From NCBI GenBank assembly GCA_947631945.1, contig CANRNI010000021.1, positions 1 to 44,346 on the forward strand: a stretch of 44,346 nucleotides of DNA, given 5' to 3'. The notes below the pieces were generated by a model. That model was not told the origin of the DNA. It saw nothing but the letters and a program-made list of their open reading frames with translations, and did not search any database. Positions 1 to 8,265 of the stretch are shown piece after piece. This DNA is from an uncultured Clostridia bacterium (GTDB taxonomy: Bacteria > Bacillota > Clostridia > Oscillospirales > Acutalibacteraceae). How positions within the stretch are numbered: position 1 is the first letter of the stretch; every line of letters starts with the position of its first letter. A program made the translations under genes and the position numbers.

Positions 1-136
1 GCTTATTCAAATATATCAACGGCTTCTATAACTCTGTTAGACCTCATTCCCATAACAACGGTTTATCTCCAAATCAAACTGAACTTTATTTTCTATAATT
101 CCTCTTTTTTCTGTCTACTTTATTGACTATGATCCA
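1..136 (+). mobile_element. Right end of an IS3-family insertion sequence
   Basis: Positions 3-98 encode the last residues of an IS3/IS150-type transposase and 99-136 are its 3' untranslated end. The same roughly 75 bases recur in reverse complement at 44272-44346 with one difference seen (tcaaact versus tcaagct), and similarity stops at the CCA at 134-136. Read inward, the end begins TGGATCATAGTCAATAAAG, fitting the TG...CA termini of IS3-family elements. Only this end of the IS is inside the window. Confidence 0.8.
3..98 (+). pseudogene. IS3-family transposase, C-terminal fragment (cut by window edge)
   Basis: The frame beginning at base 3 reads as an integrase-core C-terminus: the pattern YINGFYNSVRPHSHNNGLSP (residues 4-23 of the fragment) matches the conserved Y-N-x-x-R-P-H...L-x-P tail of IS3/IS150 OrfB transposases, ending with TAA at 96-98. 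The DDE catalytic domain lies outside the window, so it cannot be said whether the full copy is intact. The opposite window edge also carries this 3' end, inverted. Confidence 0.8.
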
Positions 137-925
137 ATCACGCATCAGTGCCTGACCGCTCGACAAACAGTTTGTTTTTGAATGATAGGCTTTAATATCT
201 GCAATTGTCGTTGGTTCGTGTCCCCACGCATGGTCAATAAGCAATTCTGCGTCAATCCCGAAGGTACGATAAAGAATATCTTCCGGTGTCCTTGCAATAT
301 CGCCCATTGTGTGAATACCAAGCGCGGCAAGACGGTTCTCTGTTCCCTTGCCTATACGCCAAAAATCCGTCAGAGGTCTATGGTTCCACATAGTCTCTCT
401 ATATGATTCCTCATTAAGGATCCCGATAAAATCTTCTGCGTGTTTCGCTGTGATGTCAAGCGCAATTTTCGCAAGATACAAATTTGTACCGATTCCACAG
501 GTCGCCCTTACGCCGATTTTATCGGTAATATCTCCCATAATTTTAACGGCGAGTTCTTTTGCCGTCATTTTATACAGGGTAAGATAATGCGTTACGTCTA
601 AAAACGCTTCGTCAATTGAGTAGACGTGAATATCATCGGGTGAAACATAGGTGAGATAAACGGCGTAAATTTCGGCGGAGTAATCAATATATTTTTGCAT
701 ACGAGGTTCGGCTATGATATATTCGATATTTTTCGGTATTTCAAAGACACGGCAGCGGTTTCTTACGCCGAATGCTTTCATCGACGGACTGACCGCAAGA
801 CAAATCGTTTTATCACCGCGCTCCGGATCGGCAACAACCAAATTCGTGGTCATAGGGTCTAAACCAAGTTCCACGCATCCAACTGCGCGTCTGTCTGTAC
901 GATAAAATTCATGCGTTATTGCCAT
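86..925 (-). pseudogene. Y-family (UmuC/DinB-like) DNA polymerase, truncated by the IS
   Basis: About 279 codons from ATG at 925. The middle is a clear translesion polymerase palm: the block LGLDPMTTNLVVADPERGDK, then CLAVSPSMKAFGV, and the second catalytic motif SIDEAFLDV, followed by thumb/HhH-like sequence (IGKGTENRLAALGIHTMGDIA). Two things are wrong. At the C-terminus the gene runs into the IS at position 136; the last ~15 residues (..VNKVDRKKRNYRK) are IS-encoded and the little-finger domain is missing (family members usually exceed 400 residues). At the N-terminus the usual D-x-K-S-F-Y-A-S-V-E motif carrying the first metal-binding Asp is not recognisable; the sequence there is MAITHEFYRTDRRAVGCVE. 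An in-frame extension back to 1129 overlaps the divergent phosphoesterase gene and is rejected. Probably inactive. Confidence 0.8.
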
Positions 926-1021
926 AAAAATAATTTTTAATTTAACTATTGCAATGTTAATTTTTATTTGGTAAAATGAAGTATAAAAAAATGAAGTATA
1001 TATGTACGAGGTGTTTTGAAA

Positions 1022-2200
1022 ATGAAAATCACTAAAAAAACAGCCTGCTGTATTATGGCGGTTATTATGATTATTGCCGCCGTTCCGTTTACCGCGTCGG
1101 CGGCTCCGGCTGAGAGCAAAGCTCTTCAATTCGGTGAGGACGGTAAGTTTACAATAATGATGTTTGCCGATATACAGGACGACGAAAATGTTGAAGAGAC
1201 GACCATCGCGCTTATGAATGACTCGCTCGATAAATATAAGCCCGATATGGTGGTATATCTCGGCGACAATACCGTGGCTGACGGATATGACAAGCAGTTA
1301 TCGGCTATTAAAACAATAACAGAGCCATGCGTAACAAGGGGCGTACCTTACGCTATAGTTTTCGGAAATCACGACCAGGAGCAAGGCGTTGAAAAGGAAG
1401 ACCTTCTTAAAATGTATCAGTCCTTCGGCTGCCTTACTTATGACGCCGACCCGAATATTTACGGCTGCGGAAACTGCAATCTTCCAATTCTTTCCTCGGA
1501 CGGTTCAAAAACGGCTTTTAACCTTTGGCTTATTGATTCGGGTTCGCGCAATCCCGATAAGGAAGTAGGCGGCTATGATTACGTCCGTAAGGATCAGATA
1601 GCATGGTATGAATCGACTGCGGCGGCTCTTAAGGCTCAGAACGGGGGCGTTACCGTTCCTTCCGTCCTTTTCCAGCACATTGTTGTACCCGAGGTCTATA
1701 AGGCTATGTATCCCGTTTTCCCGATTAAGGTCGGCAGCTATTCCACTTATGACGGAAAAACATATATCCCGATTCCGTCCTTCTCATCTCACACAGGAAT
1801 GACTCTCGAGCCGCCCTGTCCGCCCTATGTAACGGAGGGTCAGTTTGAATCATGGGTAAAAACAGGCGATATCATCGCTTCTTTCCACGGCCACGACCAC
1901 ATAAATTATTACACCACAAGCTATGAAGGCATAGATATCAACTGCGTTCCCTCGGTAGGCTGCAACGCATACTCCAACGAGCTTGTAAGAGGCGTGGGAC
2001 TTCTTACTCTTGATGAGAACGATACTGACAGCTACAAATACGAGCTTATCAATATGTTCGATATGGCGCTGTCTGAAAATTCAACGATTCTCAATGCCGA
2101 CGGCGCAAAGAGCAAGGCTTATTACACCTTTATTAAAATCATAAACAAATTCTTCATGGCTATACATAACGTGTTTATTGCTGCGGCGCCGAACAAATAA
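1022..2200 (+). CDS. Secreted calcineurin-like metallophosphoesterase
   Basis: 392 residues starting at ATG 1022 (GAGGTG at 1008-1013; a TTG six bases upstream is less likely). A Sec signal peptide (about residues 1-28, ending TASAAPA) indicates export. Metallophosphatase motifs appear in order: FADIQD (D50; the usual second residue pair D-x-H is D-I-Q here), GDN (81-83), GNHD (115-118), FQH (H219) and GHDH (290-293). The fold hydrolyses phosphomono- or diesters with a dinuclear metal centre; the substrate is unknown. The C-terminus (last ~30 residues) is a hydrophobic/basic helix, like that of the secreted hydrolase at 8266-10176. It is monocistronic, with a hairpin terminator at 2295-2332. 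Confidence 0.88.
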   Translation: MKITKKTACCIMAVIMIIAAVPFTASAAPAESKALQFGEDGKFTIMMFADIQDDENVEETTIALMNDSLDKYKPDMVVYLGDNTVADGYDKQLSAIKTITEPCVTRGVPYAIVFGNHDQEQGVEKEDLLKMYQSFGCLTYDADPNIYGCGNCNLPILSSDGSKTAFNLWLIDSGSRNPDKEVGGYDYVRKDQIAWYESTAAALKAQNGGVTVPSVLFQHIVVPEVYKAMYPVFPIKVGSYSTYDGKTYIPIPSFSSHTGMTLEPPCPPYVTEGQFESWVKTGDIIASFHGHDHINYYTTSYEGIDINCVPSVGCNAYSNELVRGVGLLTLDENDTDSYKYELINMFDMALSENSTILNADGAKSKAYYTFIKIINKFFMAIHNVFIAAAPNK

Positions 2201-2211
2201 TAAACAGACGC

Positions 2212-2273
2212 AGAATCTCGGCGCAGATGCGCGGCAAAGGCGTTAGCCGCTAATTGTGCGGTATTGCCCTAAA
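2212..2273 (+). repeat. Type A intergenic palindrome, right-half remnant
   Basis: Contains the right-hand arm only (AATCTCGGCGCAGATGCGCG through GTGCGGTATTGCCC), matching the 3' third of the full-length copies at 10203 and 16752. It lies between the phosphoesterase stop and its terminator. Confidence 0.8.
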
Positions 2274-2294
2274 TAATTCTTCTTGAATATTTCG

Positions 2295-2332
2295 TCTGAC
2301 CGTGCTATACTGACAGTACGGTCAGATTTTTT
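2295..2332 (+). terminator. Rho-independent terminator
   Basis: A perfect 9-bp stem TCTGACCGT / ACGGTCAGA with a 14-base loop is followed by TTTTTT (2327-2332). It ends transcription of the metallophosphoesterase gene before the next + strand gene at 2366. Confidence 0.85.
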
Positions 2333-2365
2333 ATCAGGGCTTCATTTAATGAGGGGACAATAAAA

Positions 2366-4288
2366 ATGAATCGGAATATATCAAAACGTCCTATGCTTTC
2401 TTTGCTTATGGCGTTTATACTGATTTTTTCAACGCAGATGCAGATTACCGCGCCCGCGTCGGAGGAACGCGCTCAAAATACACGTGACGCGTATGACTTA
2501 TCGGACGTGTACGCAGAAACGACGGAAAAAACAAGGGAAAAATCTTCGGGCGCGCTCTATGAGCCGGAATTATTAAGCTCGTCAGAAAAAGAAAAGCAAT
2601 ATAGCTATATATCGAATAAAGAAGATCTTCAATCGGACGGCGATAATTTTTCCGCCGAAGATGTTATAGCCAACGCTCAAAAGAATTTAACTGTAATCGG
2701 CGAAAGCGGAGAAAACAATAAAAGCACAGTAAATTATAAAAACAGCGCGGATAATGAAAATGCGGACACCGATGAAAACACGGAGCGCGACGGCGTAACG
2801 ATAGTTCCGGCTTCCGTCAACAATGTTATACGCGACAGCCTTCCGTCGCTTATTTCCACTAAAATATATACCTTTTCAATCAGTGAAAGGGGAGTTATAA
2901 TTTACGCCTTTAACCATATAAATAAGGCCGATAAAGACTGTATGTGGTACATAACGCTTTATGATGAGTATTCGACCGACGGCAGCGGCGGAAACATCGC
3001 CTACAGAGAAATCAACAGGGCTGTTTATTCGTCTGTCGGAGAGAGCGTACAGTCGCCCTCTCTCGGAATTTTGCCGGGAAATTACAGACTTTCGGTCGCC
3101 TGCATTTCGGGATATACCGACGAAAAATACGACCTTGTTATAGGCTTCGCGCATGACGACAGCTATGAAATCGAGTGTAATGACACGCAGACGAGGTATA
3201 CGTGGCTGCCGCTCGACAAAAATATGAACGGCAGCGCGTCCGAATTTACTGCGGGAATGGCTGATACCGACTGGTATATGTTTGAAATTACCGAAACAGG
3301 CTACGCAGTCCTTTATTTTAATCACGACGTTGACGCGAACGCGTCGGCAGACAGCGTCGCATGGCGTATCAGTATTGTTGACGAAGAAGGCAGAGAGTAT
3401 TTCAGAACCAACTCATCCATGAGTATGTCAATGCTCAACAGCGGAGTTATGGGGTTAAGCCCGGGATATTATTTTGTATCGGTCAGCTCGCAGGTGTTTA
3501 CGGGCGTTACATATTCTCTTAACGTATCATTTACGTCTGACGAATCCATAGAACGCGAAATGAACGATACTCCCGAAACAGCTACTCCAATAAGCGTAAA
3601 TACGGAAATTATAGGCTCTCTTACCGAAAGGGACGCCTTATCGGACCGAGATTACTATACCTTTACAATGGAAAACGACGGATTTGTGGTTATAGACTTT
3701 ATACACGAGGCTTTATCGGAGCAGCATGACGGCTGGAATATAACTGTAATTTCGTCAGCCGGTGCAACGGTTTATTCCGCCGTTTCCGATTGGACGCAGA
3801 CGGTTACGCAGTCGCCTAACCTCGGACTTCCGGCGGGCGTTTACTGCATAAGGATAGATTCCGACGGCATATACCGCAGCGGCATAGTCTACAGACTCGC
3901 GCTGCTGAACGTTCAGGACAGCGCGTGGGAATCCGAGCCTAACAATACTACGGAAACTGCCGATGAACTGATATTGGGAACTCCGATAAACGGAACGCTT
4001 GTTGAAACGGGCGTTAATTACGACCGTGACTTCTTTGCGTTTAACGTCCAAAGCGACGGGAAAATTAACGTTTCGTTCAGTCACATAAAAACTCAGGGGG
4101 ATAATAAACAGGGCTGGATTATATCCGTTATAGATGAGAACGGAGATACGGTCGCGGCGGAATCCTCTTATTGGGACAGCGGTGAAATAACCTTTTCGGC
4201 TGACGTTAAAAGCGGAAAATACTATGCTGTTGTCGAAACGGGACTTTACTTTAACAGCGCAAGATATGTGCTTACGATTGACAGTTGA
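2366..4288 (+). CDS. Secreted protein with four PPC-like beta-sandwich repeats
   Basis: 640 residues; ATG 2366 is preceded by GAGGGGAC. Residues 1-~32 are a signal peptide (hydrophobic LSLLMAFILIFSTQ). Residues ~35-150 are acidic, low-complexity and probably a disordered linker. The rest holds four diverged repeats of about 125 residues, each with the same order: D-x-D-x-Y/F-x-F-x-x-x-x-x-G (e.g. DRDYYTFTMENDG, DRDFFAFNVQSDG), then F-x-H, a W-x-I-x-V/L-x-D/S segment and a G-x-Y-x-V/I strand. This is the signature of bacterial pre-peptidase C-terminal (PPC) domains, which mediate surface or substrate binding. No catalytic domain is present, so a cell-surface adhesion or accessory role is inferred. 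Confidence 0.7.
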   Translation: MNRNISKRPMLSLLMAFILIFSTQMQITAPASEERAQNTRDAYDLSDVYAETTEKTREKSSGALYEPELLSSSEKEKQYSYISNKEDLQSDGDNFSAEDVIANAQKNLTVIGESGENNKSTVNYKNSADNENADTDENTERDGVTIVPASVNNVIRDSLPSLISTKIYTFSISERGVIIYAFNHINKADKDCMWYITLYDEYSTDGSGGNIAYREINRAVYSSVGESVQSPSLGILPGNYRLSVACISGYTDEKYDLVIGFAHDDSYEIECNDTQTRYTWLPLDKNMNGSASEFTAGMADTDWYMFEITETGYAVLYFNHDVDANASADSVAWRISIVDEEGREYFRTNSSMSMSMLNSGVMGLSPGYYFVSVSSQVFTGVTYSLNVSFTSDESIEREMNDTPETATPISVNTEIIGSLTERDALSDRDYYTFTMENDGFVVIDFIHEALSEQHDGWNITVISSAGATVYSAVSDWTQTVTQSPNLGLPAGVYCIRIDSDGIYRSGIVYRLALLNVQDSAWESEPNNTTETADELILGTPINGTLVETGVNYDRDFFAFNVQSDGKINVSFSHIKTQGDNKQGWIISVIDENGDTVAAESSYWDSGEITFSADVKSGKYYAVVETGLYFNSARYVLTIDS

Positions 4289-4370
4289 TAATTAAGGAAA
4301 CAGTTTTTGATTGCCTGTCATAATGTTAACAAAAAATTAAAATTTATGTCAGATTTTCTACAAATTCTTC

Positions 4371-4399
4371 TTGACTATTTAACAATATGGTGATATCAT
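4371..4399 (+). promoter_or_regulatory. Sigma-A-type promoter of the SGNH hydrolase gene
   Basis: TTGACT (4371-4376), 17-base spacer, TATCAT (4394-4399). The start codon is 49 bases downstream of the -10 box. No other gene begins nearby. Confidence 0.6.
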
Positions 4400-4447
4400 A
4401 AAATATATAACTGCATATGGAGAATTATAAAAGAAAGGGAATCCTTC

Positions 4448-6304
4448 ATGAAAAGACCTTCAAAAATACTGAGCTTTTTGATACTGCCTATTCTGCTTAT
4501 TTCGGTTCTTTCCTCCGGCATGACCGCTTCCGCGGCAAACTATAAATGGGCGGGCGCATGGGGAACACCCGCGATTGAAAGCGGAGTGCTTGTCGGTAAC
4601 GATTCCGTATTTGAGCAGAACGGCATACATCTGAGGGATTATATACCTGCTAATTCAACGGTAAGAACAATTATACGTCCTACTATCGGCGGCGCTAAAA
4701 TACGCCTTAAATTTTCAAACGCGTTCGGTACGAGGGCAATTACAATAAATGAGGTCACCGTAGCGAAAACAGGCGTGACGGACGACGTGGTAATTGAAGA
4801 CACTATAACGCAGGTAACCTTTAACGGCGGAAAAACCTCCGTTAATATAGCGGTCGGAAGCGAAATATATTCCGACGAGATAACTTTCAGCGTCAGCGCG
4901 CTTGAAAAAATCAGCGTCAGCGCGTATTTTAAAAATACTACGCCCATGTATACCGTAGGTCTGTACGGCGGTACGTCGTATCTTTGCTCGGCTCTCGGCA
5001 ACAGAACTCACAAGGAGGGCATGACTGCCGTCGCCACAAGGCTTGAGTTTACTTCAAACTCGATTACATATTATACAATTCCTTTCCTTACAAGAATTGA
5101 CGTTTATGCAGAAAACGCTTACTGCGTAGTTTTACTCGGCGATTCCACGCTTACAAACGATTCGTATTTGCTCCTTGCGCAAAAGCTCAATACGGCCGGA
5201 ATTAAAAATGTCGGAGTTATTATGTCCGGCATTATAGGAAACCGACTTCTTTACGACGGCGCGGGCGTTCTCGGCAAGGTTTACGGGCAGTCGCTTCTTA
5301 AAAGAGCGCAGAGAGACGCATTCAGCGTTGCCGGAGTAAAGTACGTTATAGTAAAAATAGGAGACAATGATGTTCTTCACCCGATGGAATACAGCCTGAC
5401 GGGTATCGCGCCCTACGCCTCGACGTCAGATGTAGTTAACGGATACCGTGAGCTGTCAAATCAGGTTAAGGACAAGGGAATAAAATTGTATATGTGTACA
5501 AGAACTCCTTATAAGGGATATGAGAAGAACTTCCTCGGTTCAAAGGATCTCGATTGGAGTCAAAAGGGTGAAAATATGCTGCTTGAAATAAACAGTTGGA
5601 TTTTGCACTCCAGCGGCGATTATTATAACGGCGTTATAAATCTTGACGCTATGAGGGATCCGAACGACACAACTAAGCTGAGAAGCCAGATGACTACGGA
5701 CGGCATACATTTTTCAAGATACGGTCAGATAGCGTTTGTTGACCTTATTCCCGAAGCGGCCTATGGCGTAAATCAAAATTTGACGGATATTTCGGCGATT
5801 CTCAATATAAATCCGTATGTCGCGCCTCCGGTACAGCAGAGCAATAACAACGGCGGCGGAAGCAACGGCGGGAATAATTCCGCAGGAAACAGCAATAACG
5901 GAAGCGGCGGAAATAACGGTAACAACGGCAGTAGCAGCTCCGGCTCACAGAATCAGTCTCCCAACGTAATAGAGCCCGCCACCTCGGGACAGGGCGTTAT
6001 AGTTCCCGCGGTAACAAATCCGTCAACGACCTCGGCTCCAAATGCCGAGATGCCCACGATTCAGAACGCGAACCAGATTCTTGTCGATGACGACAGCTTG
6101 AACGGCACTCCTGCAGGAGCTGTCAGCGACGATAACGCGTCGGGCGCCGGAATAAGGCAGATGATAGGCTTTGTTATTCTCGCGTTTGTAGCTGCGGCGA
6201 TAATCGCCGTATCGGCGGCGTTCCTGTTTAAAATAAATCCGGTTAAAGCCTTCCCTGTTTCAAGAGGCTCATACGGCAGAACAAAACAAAAGAACAGAGT
6301 TTAA
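4448..6304 (+). CDS. Membrane-anchored SGNH/GDSL-type hydrolase
   Basis: 618 residues; ATG 4448 lies after AAAGGGAA. Signal peptide about residues 1-29. Residues ~32-220 look like the N-terminal jelly-roll seen before some GDSL esterases (KWAGAWGTPA, then IRLKFSNAFGTRAITI). The hydrolase domain carries GDS (nucleophile S233), GN in the oxyanion block (IGNRLL), GDND and TDGIH (D418, H421), giving a complete Ser-Asp-His set. A Gly/Asn/Ser-rich linker (~residues 460-510) leads to a single transmembrane helix (GFVILAFVAAAIIAVSAAFLF) and a basic cytoplasmic tail, so the enzyme is tethered outside the cell. It could be a carbohydrate esterase or lipase; the substrate is not readable from sequence. 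Confidence 0.83.
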   Translation: MKRPSKILSFLILPILLISVLSSGMTASAANYKWAGAWGTPAIESGVLVGNDSVFEQNGIHLRDYIPANSTVRTIIRPTIGGAKIRLKFSNAFGTRAITINEVTVAKTGVTDDVVIEDTITQVTFNGGKTSVNIAVGSEIYSDEITFSVSALEKISVSAYFKNTTPMYTVGLYGGTSYLCSALGNRTHKEGMTAVATRLEFTSNSITYYTIPFLTRIDVYAENAYCVVLLGDSTLTNDSYLLLAQKLNTAGIKNVGVIMSGIIGNRLLYDGAGVLGKVYGQSLLKRAQRDAFSVAGVKYVIVKIGDNDVLHPMEYSLTGIAPYASTSDVVNGYRELSNQVKDKGIKLYMCTRTPYKGYEKNFLGSKDLDWSQKGENMLLEINSWILHSSGDYYNGVINLDAMRDPNDTTKLRSQMTTDGIHFSRYGQIAFVDLIPEAAYGVNQNLTDISAILNINPYVAPPVQQSNNNGGGSNGGNNSAGNSNNGSGGNNGNNGSSSSGSQNQSPNVIEPATSGQGVIVPAVTNPSTTSAPNAEMPTIQNANQILVDDDSLNGTPAGAVSDDNASGAGIRQMIGFVILAFVAAAIIAVSAAFLFKINPVKAFPVSRGSYGRTKQKNRV

Positions 6305-6314
6305 ACAAAAACTT

Positions 6315-6340
6315 AACGCGCGCCGTTATTGGCGCGCGTT
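6315..6340 (+). terminator. GC-rich hairpin after the SGNH gene
   Basis: A perfect 10-bp inverted repeat, AACGCGCGCC - GTTATT - GGCGCGCGTT, starts 10 bases after the stop codon and is followed by a short T-rich stretch. Confidence 0.75.
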
Positions 6341-6358
6341 TCATCTTGTATAAAAACT

Positions 6359-6533
6359 AAGGAAACACTGATTAAATCGAACGTGCAGATTGCGCCGCCG
6401 AATTTTTCGTCAGATTGTCAAAAGCGACGCAGGAATACTGGCGTATTTCAAGGAGCTTTTGGCAAAAATGACGGGAAATCTCGGCGCAAGATGTGCGTTC
6501 AGCCGTCAGGCGTGATTTATTCAGTGTTTTCCT
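6359..6533 (+). repeat. Type B intergenic palindrome, full length
   Basis: Terminal inverted repeats AAGGAAACACTGATTAAATC and GATTTATTCAGTGTTTTCCT surround the core shared with type A copies (TTTTTCGTCAGATTG ... CTTTTGGCAAAAATGACGG). It lies between the SGNH terminator and the convergent vanZ gene. An ORF predicted across it (6329-6535) is an artefact of the repeat. Confidence 0.88.
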
Positions 6534-6540
6534 GATTACG

Positions 6541-6630
6541 AGCTTTTATAAAAGTTTCGGTCAAGCCTTTACAAAGGCTTGCAGGGGTCACGGGGACGGC
6601 GTCACCGTGTCGCGCTCCGCAGAGCACGAA
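6541..6630. repeat. Hairpin-rich intergenic segment
   Basis: Contains inverted repeats AAGCCTTTACAAAGGCTT, CGGGGACGGCGTCACCG (imperfect) and CTCCGCAGAG. No start codon with a ribosome binding site is seen. It looks like a degraded interspersed repeat or terminator cluster between two convergent genes; a single copy occurs in the window. Confidence 0.4.
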
Positions 6631-6641
6631 ATCCCTTTAAT

Positions 6642-7148
6642 TTAATTGTCAATTTTGCGTTGTTTTTTGTTCTTTATTTTGAAATACAAAAAGCATAAAA
6701 ACAGTAAAAATACCGCTCCGAAAAATACCCCGCAGGAATCTATAAGCACATCGCCCGCCTGACAGCTTCTGCCGGGAACAAAATACTGGTGAACCTCGTC
6801 CGAAACAGCATACAGCGACCCCGTTATCTGTGAAAAAAGAACTGTAAACAACCGTTTACGGTAAAAAGATACACAGACCGACGCAAGCAAAAATCCCAAT
6901 CCGGCATATTCCGTAAAATGAGCCGCTTTGCGCACGATTACAAATACAGCGTTCGCGGTCTTTTCAAGCTGTTCCTCGGTAAGATTAAGCCGTGAAAGAA
7001 TTTTGTAGACGATAGTATCCGATATAATAACGCTTTTTTCATTGGATTCATCTGCGGTATCCGCCGAGAGCATAAAAATGACGCTCATTACCGCGACGGT
7101 CAAAACTATAAGAACGATTCTTACAGCGATAAGCTTTTTTCTCTGCAT
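6642..7148 (-). CDS. VanZ-like membrane protein
   Basis: 168 residues from ATG 7148 (AGGGATG upstream). The frame opens earlier, at 7223, but that would place the start upstream of a TATAAT box at 7171-7176. VanZ signature: RKAAHFTEYAGLGFLL, then YAVSDEVHQYFVPGR and DVLIDSCGVFFG, with three to four transmembrane helices. VanZ from Tn1546 gives low-level teicoplanin resistance; most genomic homologues have unknown envelope roles. It stands alone, convergent with the SGNH gene. Confidence 0.88.
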   Translation of the reverse strand: MQRKKLIAVRIVLIVLTVAVMSVIFMLSADTADESNEKSVIISDTIVYKILSRLNLTEEQLEKTANAVFVIVRKAAHFTEYAGLGFLLASVCVSFYRKRLFTVLFSQITGSLYAVSDEVHQYFVPGRSCQAGDVLIDSCGVFFGAVFLLFLCFLYFKIKNKKQRKIDN

Positions 7149-7277
7149 TTTAACAACATCCCTGCATATTATAGCCGAGCAAAATCGGCAATTCGGCCAA
7201 AAACGGGGCTTTTTGTCGGTCAAGGCGGCTTTTTCGCTTTATTCGCCGTGCATTACTGAAATGCCCGGCTGTCAATC

Positions 7278-7295
7278 AGAGCGTGTTCACACTCT
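7278..7295. repeat. 18-bp palindrome AGAGCGTGTTCACACTCT
   Basis: Near-perfect palindrome overlapping the stop codon of the aldo/keto reductase gene. Copies occur at 14597-14614 and, inverted and shortened, at 21890-21905. Confidence 0.6.
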
Positions 7296-8217
7296 ATGGA
7301 AGAATATTTCCGGCACTCATATATACGGAGTACCACTCGTCTCTGTCAAGGACTATGTCGGCGGCTTTTAGGCAATCGGCAAGTCTTTCTTTTTTGAGCG
7401 TGCCGGTAATGGGCTGGATACCGGCAGGATGGCTCGCTATCCATGATAAAGCTATCGCGGCTTTTGAAACGGAATATTTTTCTGCGAGTTCTTTAAGCTT
7501 TGCATTAAGCTCGGGATATTTAGGACTGTCTATAAAGCTGCCTTCACCGAAGCCGTATTGCAGAGGCGACCATGCCTGCATGGTTATATTATTCATGCGG
7601 CAGTATTCTATTATTCCGCTTCCGCGCTCGACAGCCGAGTCATTGAACATATTGACGTTAAGCCCCGACTGTATCATCGGACAGTGAGCTATGCTCAGCT
7701 GCATTTGGTTTACCGAAATCGGGACGTTAAGATTTCTTCTGAGATATTCCATCTGCCATATATTCTCATTTGAAACGCCGAAATGACGCACCTTACCGCT
7801 CGATTTCAGCTCGTCGAAGGCTTCGCTGACCTCGTCGGGTTCCATCATGGTATCGGGTCTGTGGAGCAGTAAAACGTCTATATATTCCGTATTCAGCCTT
7901 TTAAGGCTGCCTTCCGCGCTTTTTATTATATGCTCTTTTGAAAAATCAAAACGCTTGCCCGGGACTATCGCACATTTAGTCTGTATAAACATTTTTTCTC
8001 TCACTGAAGGCGTCATTCCCACCGCCTCCGCGAAAATCTTTTCCGCTTCTCCGCCGCCGTAGATATCGGCGTGGTCAAAAAAGTTTGCGCCGTTTTCCAT
8101 GGCGGTTTTTATAAATTTTTCGGCGGTTTTTACGTCTGTTTTTCTGTTAAGTCTCCAAAAACCGACCGCGACAGCCGGAACCTCCATACCGGTTGAACCG
8201 AGCGTTATTTTTCTCAT
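7294..8217 (-). CDS. Aldo/keto reductase
   Basis: 307 residues, a full-length AKR barrel. The catalytic tetrad is visible: D48 and Y53 in NFFDHADIYGGGEAE, K81 in QTKC, H119 in LLLHRPD. The N-terminal LGSTGMEVPAVAVGFWRL and C-terminal QPITGTLKKERL (NADPH-phosphate site) are typical of the YdhF-like branch. NAD(P)H-dependent reduction of a carbonyl is the expected reaction; the substrate is unknown. ATG 8217 follows AGAAAGGAATTTACA. It shares strand with vanZ, 145 bases away, but has no obvious functional link. Confidence 0.9.
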   Translation of the reverse strand: MRKITLGSTGMEVPAVAVGFWRLNRKTDVKTAEKFIKTAMENGANFFDHADIYGGGEAEKIFAEAVGMTPSVREKMFIQTKCAIVPGKRFDFSKEHIIKSAEGSLKRLNTEYIDVLLLHRPDTMMEPDEVSEAFDELKSSGKVRHFGVSNENIWQMEYLRRNLNVPISVNQMQLSIAHCPMIQSGLNVNMFNDSAVERGSGIIEYCRMNNITMQAWSPLQYGFGEGSFIDSPKYPELNAKLKELAEKYSVSKAAIALSWIASHPAGIQPITGTLKKERLADCLKAADIVLDRDEWYSVYMSAGNILP

Positions 8218-8265
8218 TGTAAATTCCTTTCTGCGGGTTTTTCGCTGTTTCCCGATTATATTTTT

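Noticed and set aside
926-1129. Upstream extension of the Y-family polymerase frame
   Set aside because: It would overlap the divergent phosphoesterase coding region and has low-complexity sequence; ATG 925 is the last sensible start.
6329-6535. 68-codon + strand ORF over the type B repeat
   Set aside because: It is the translation of the palindromic repeat, without a ribosome site; equivalent frames appear in other copies of the repeat.
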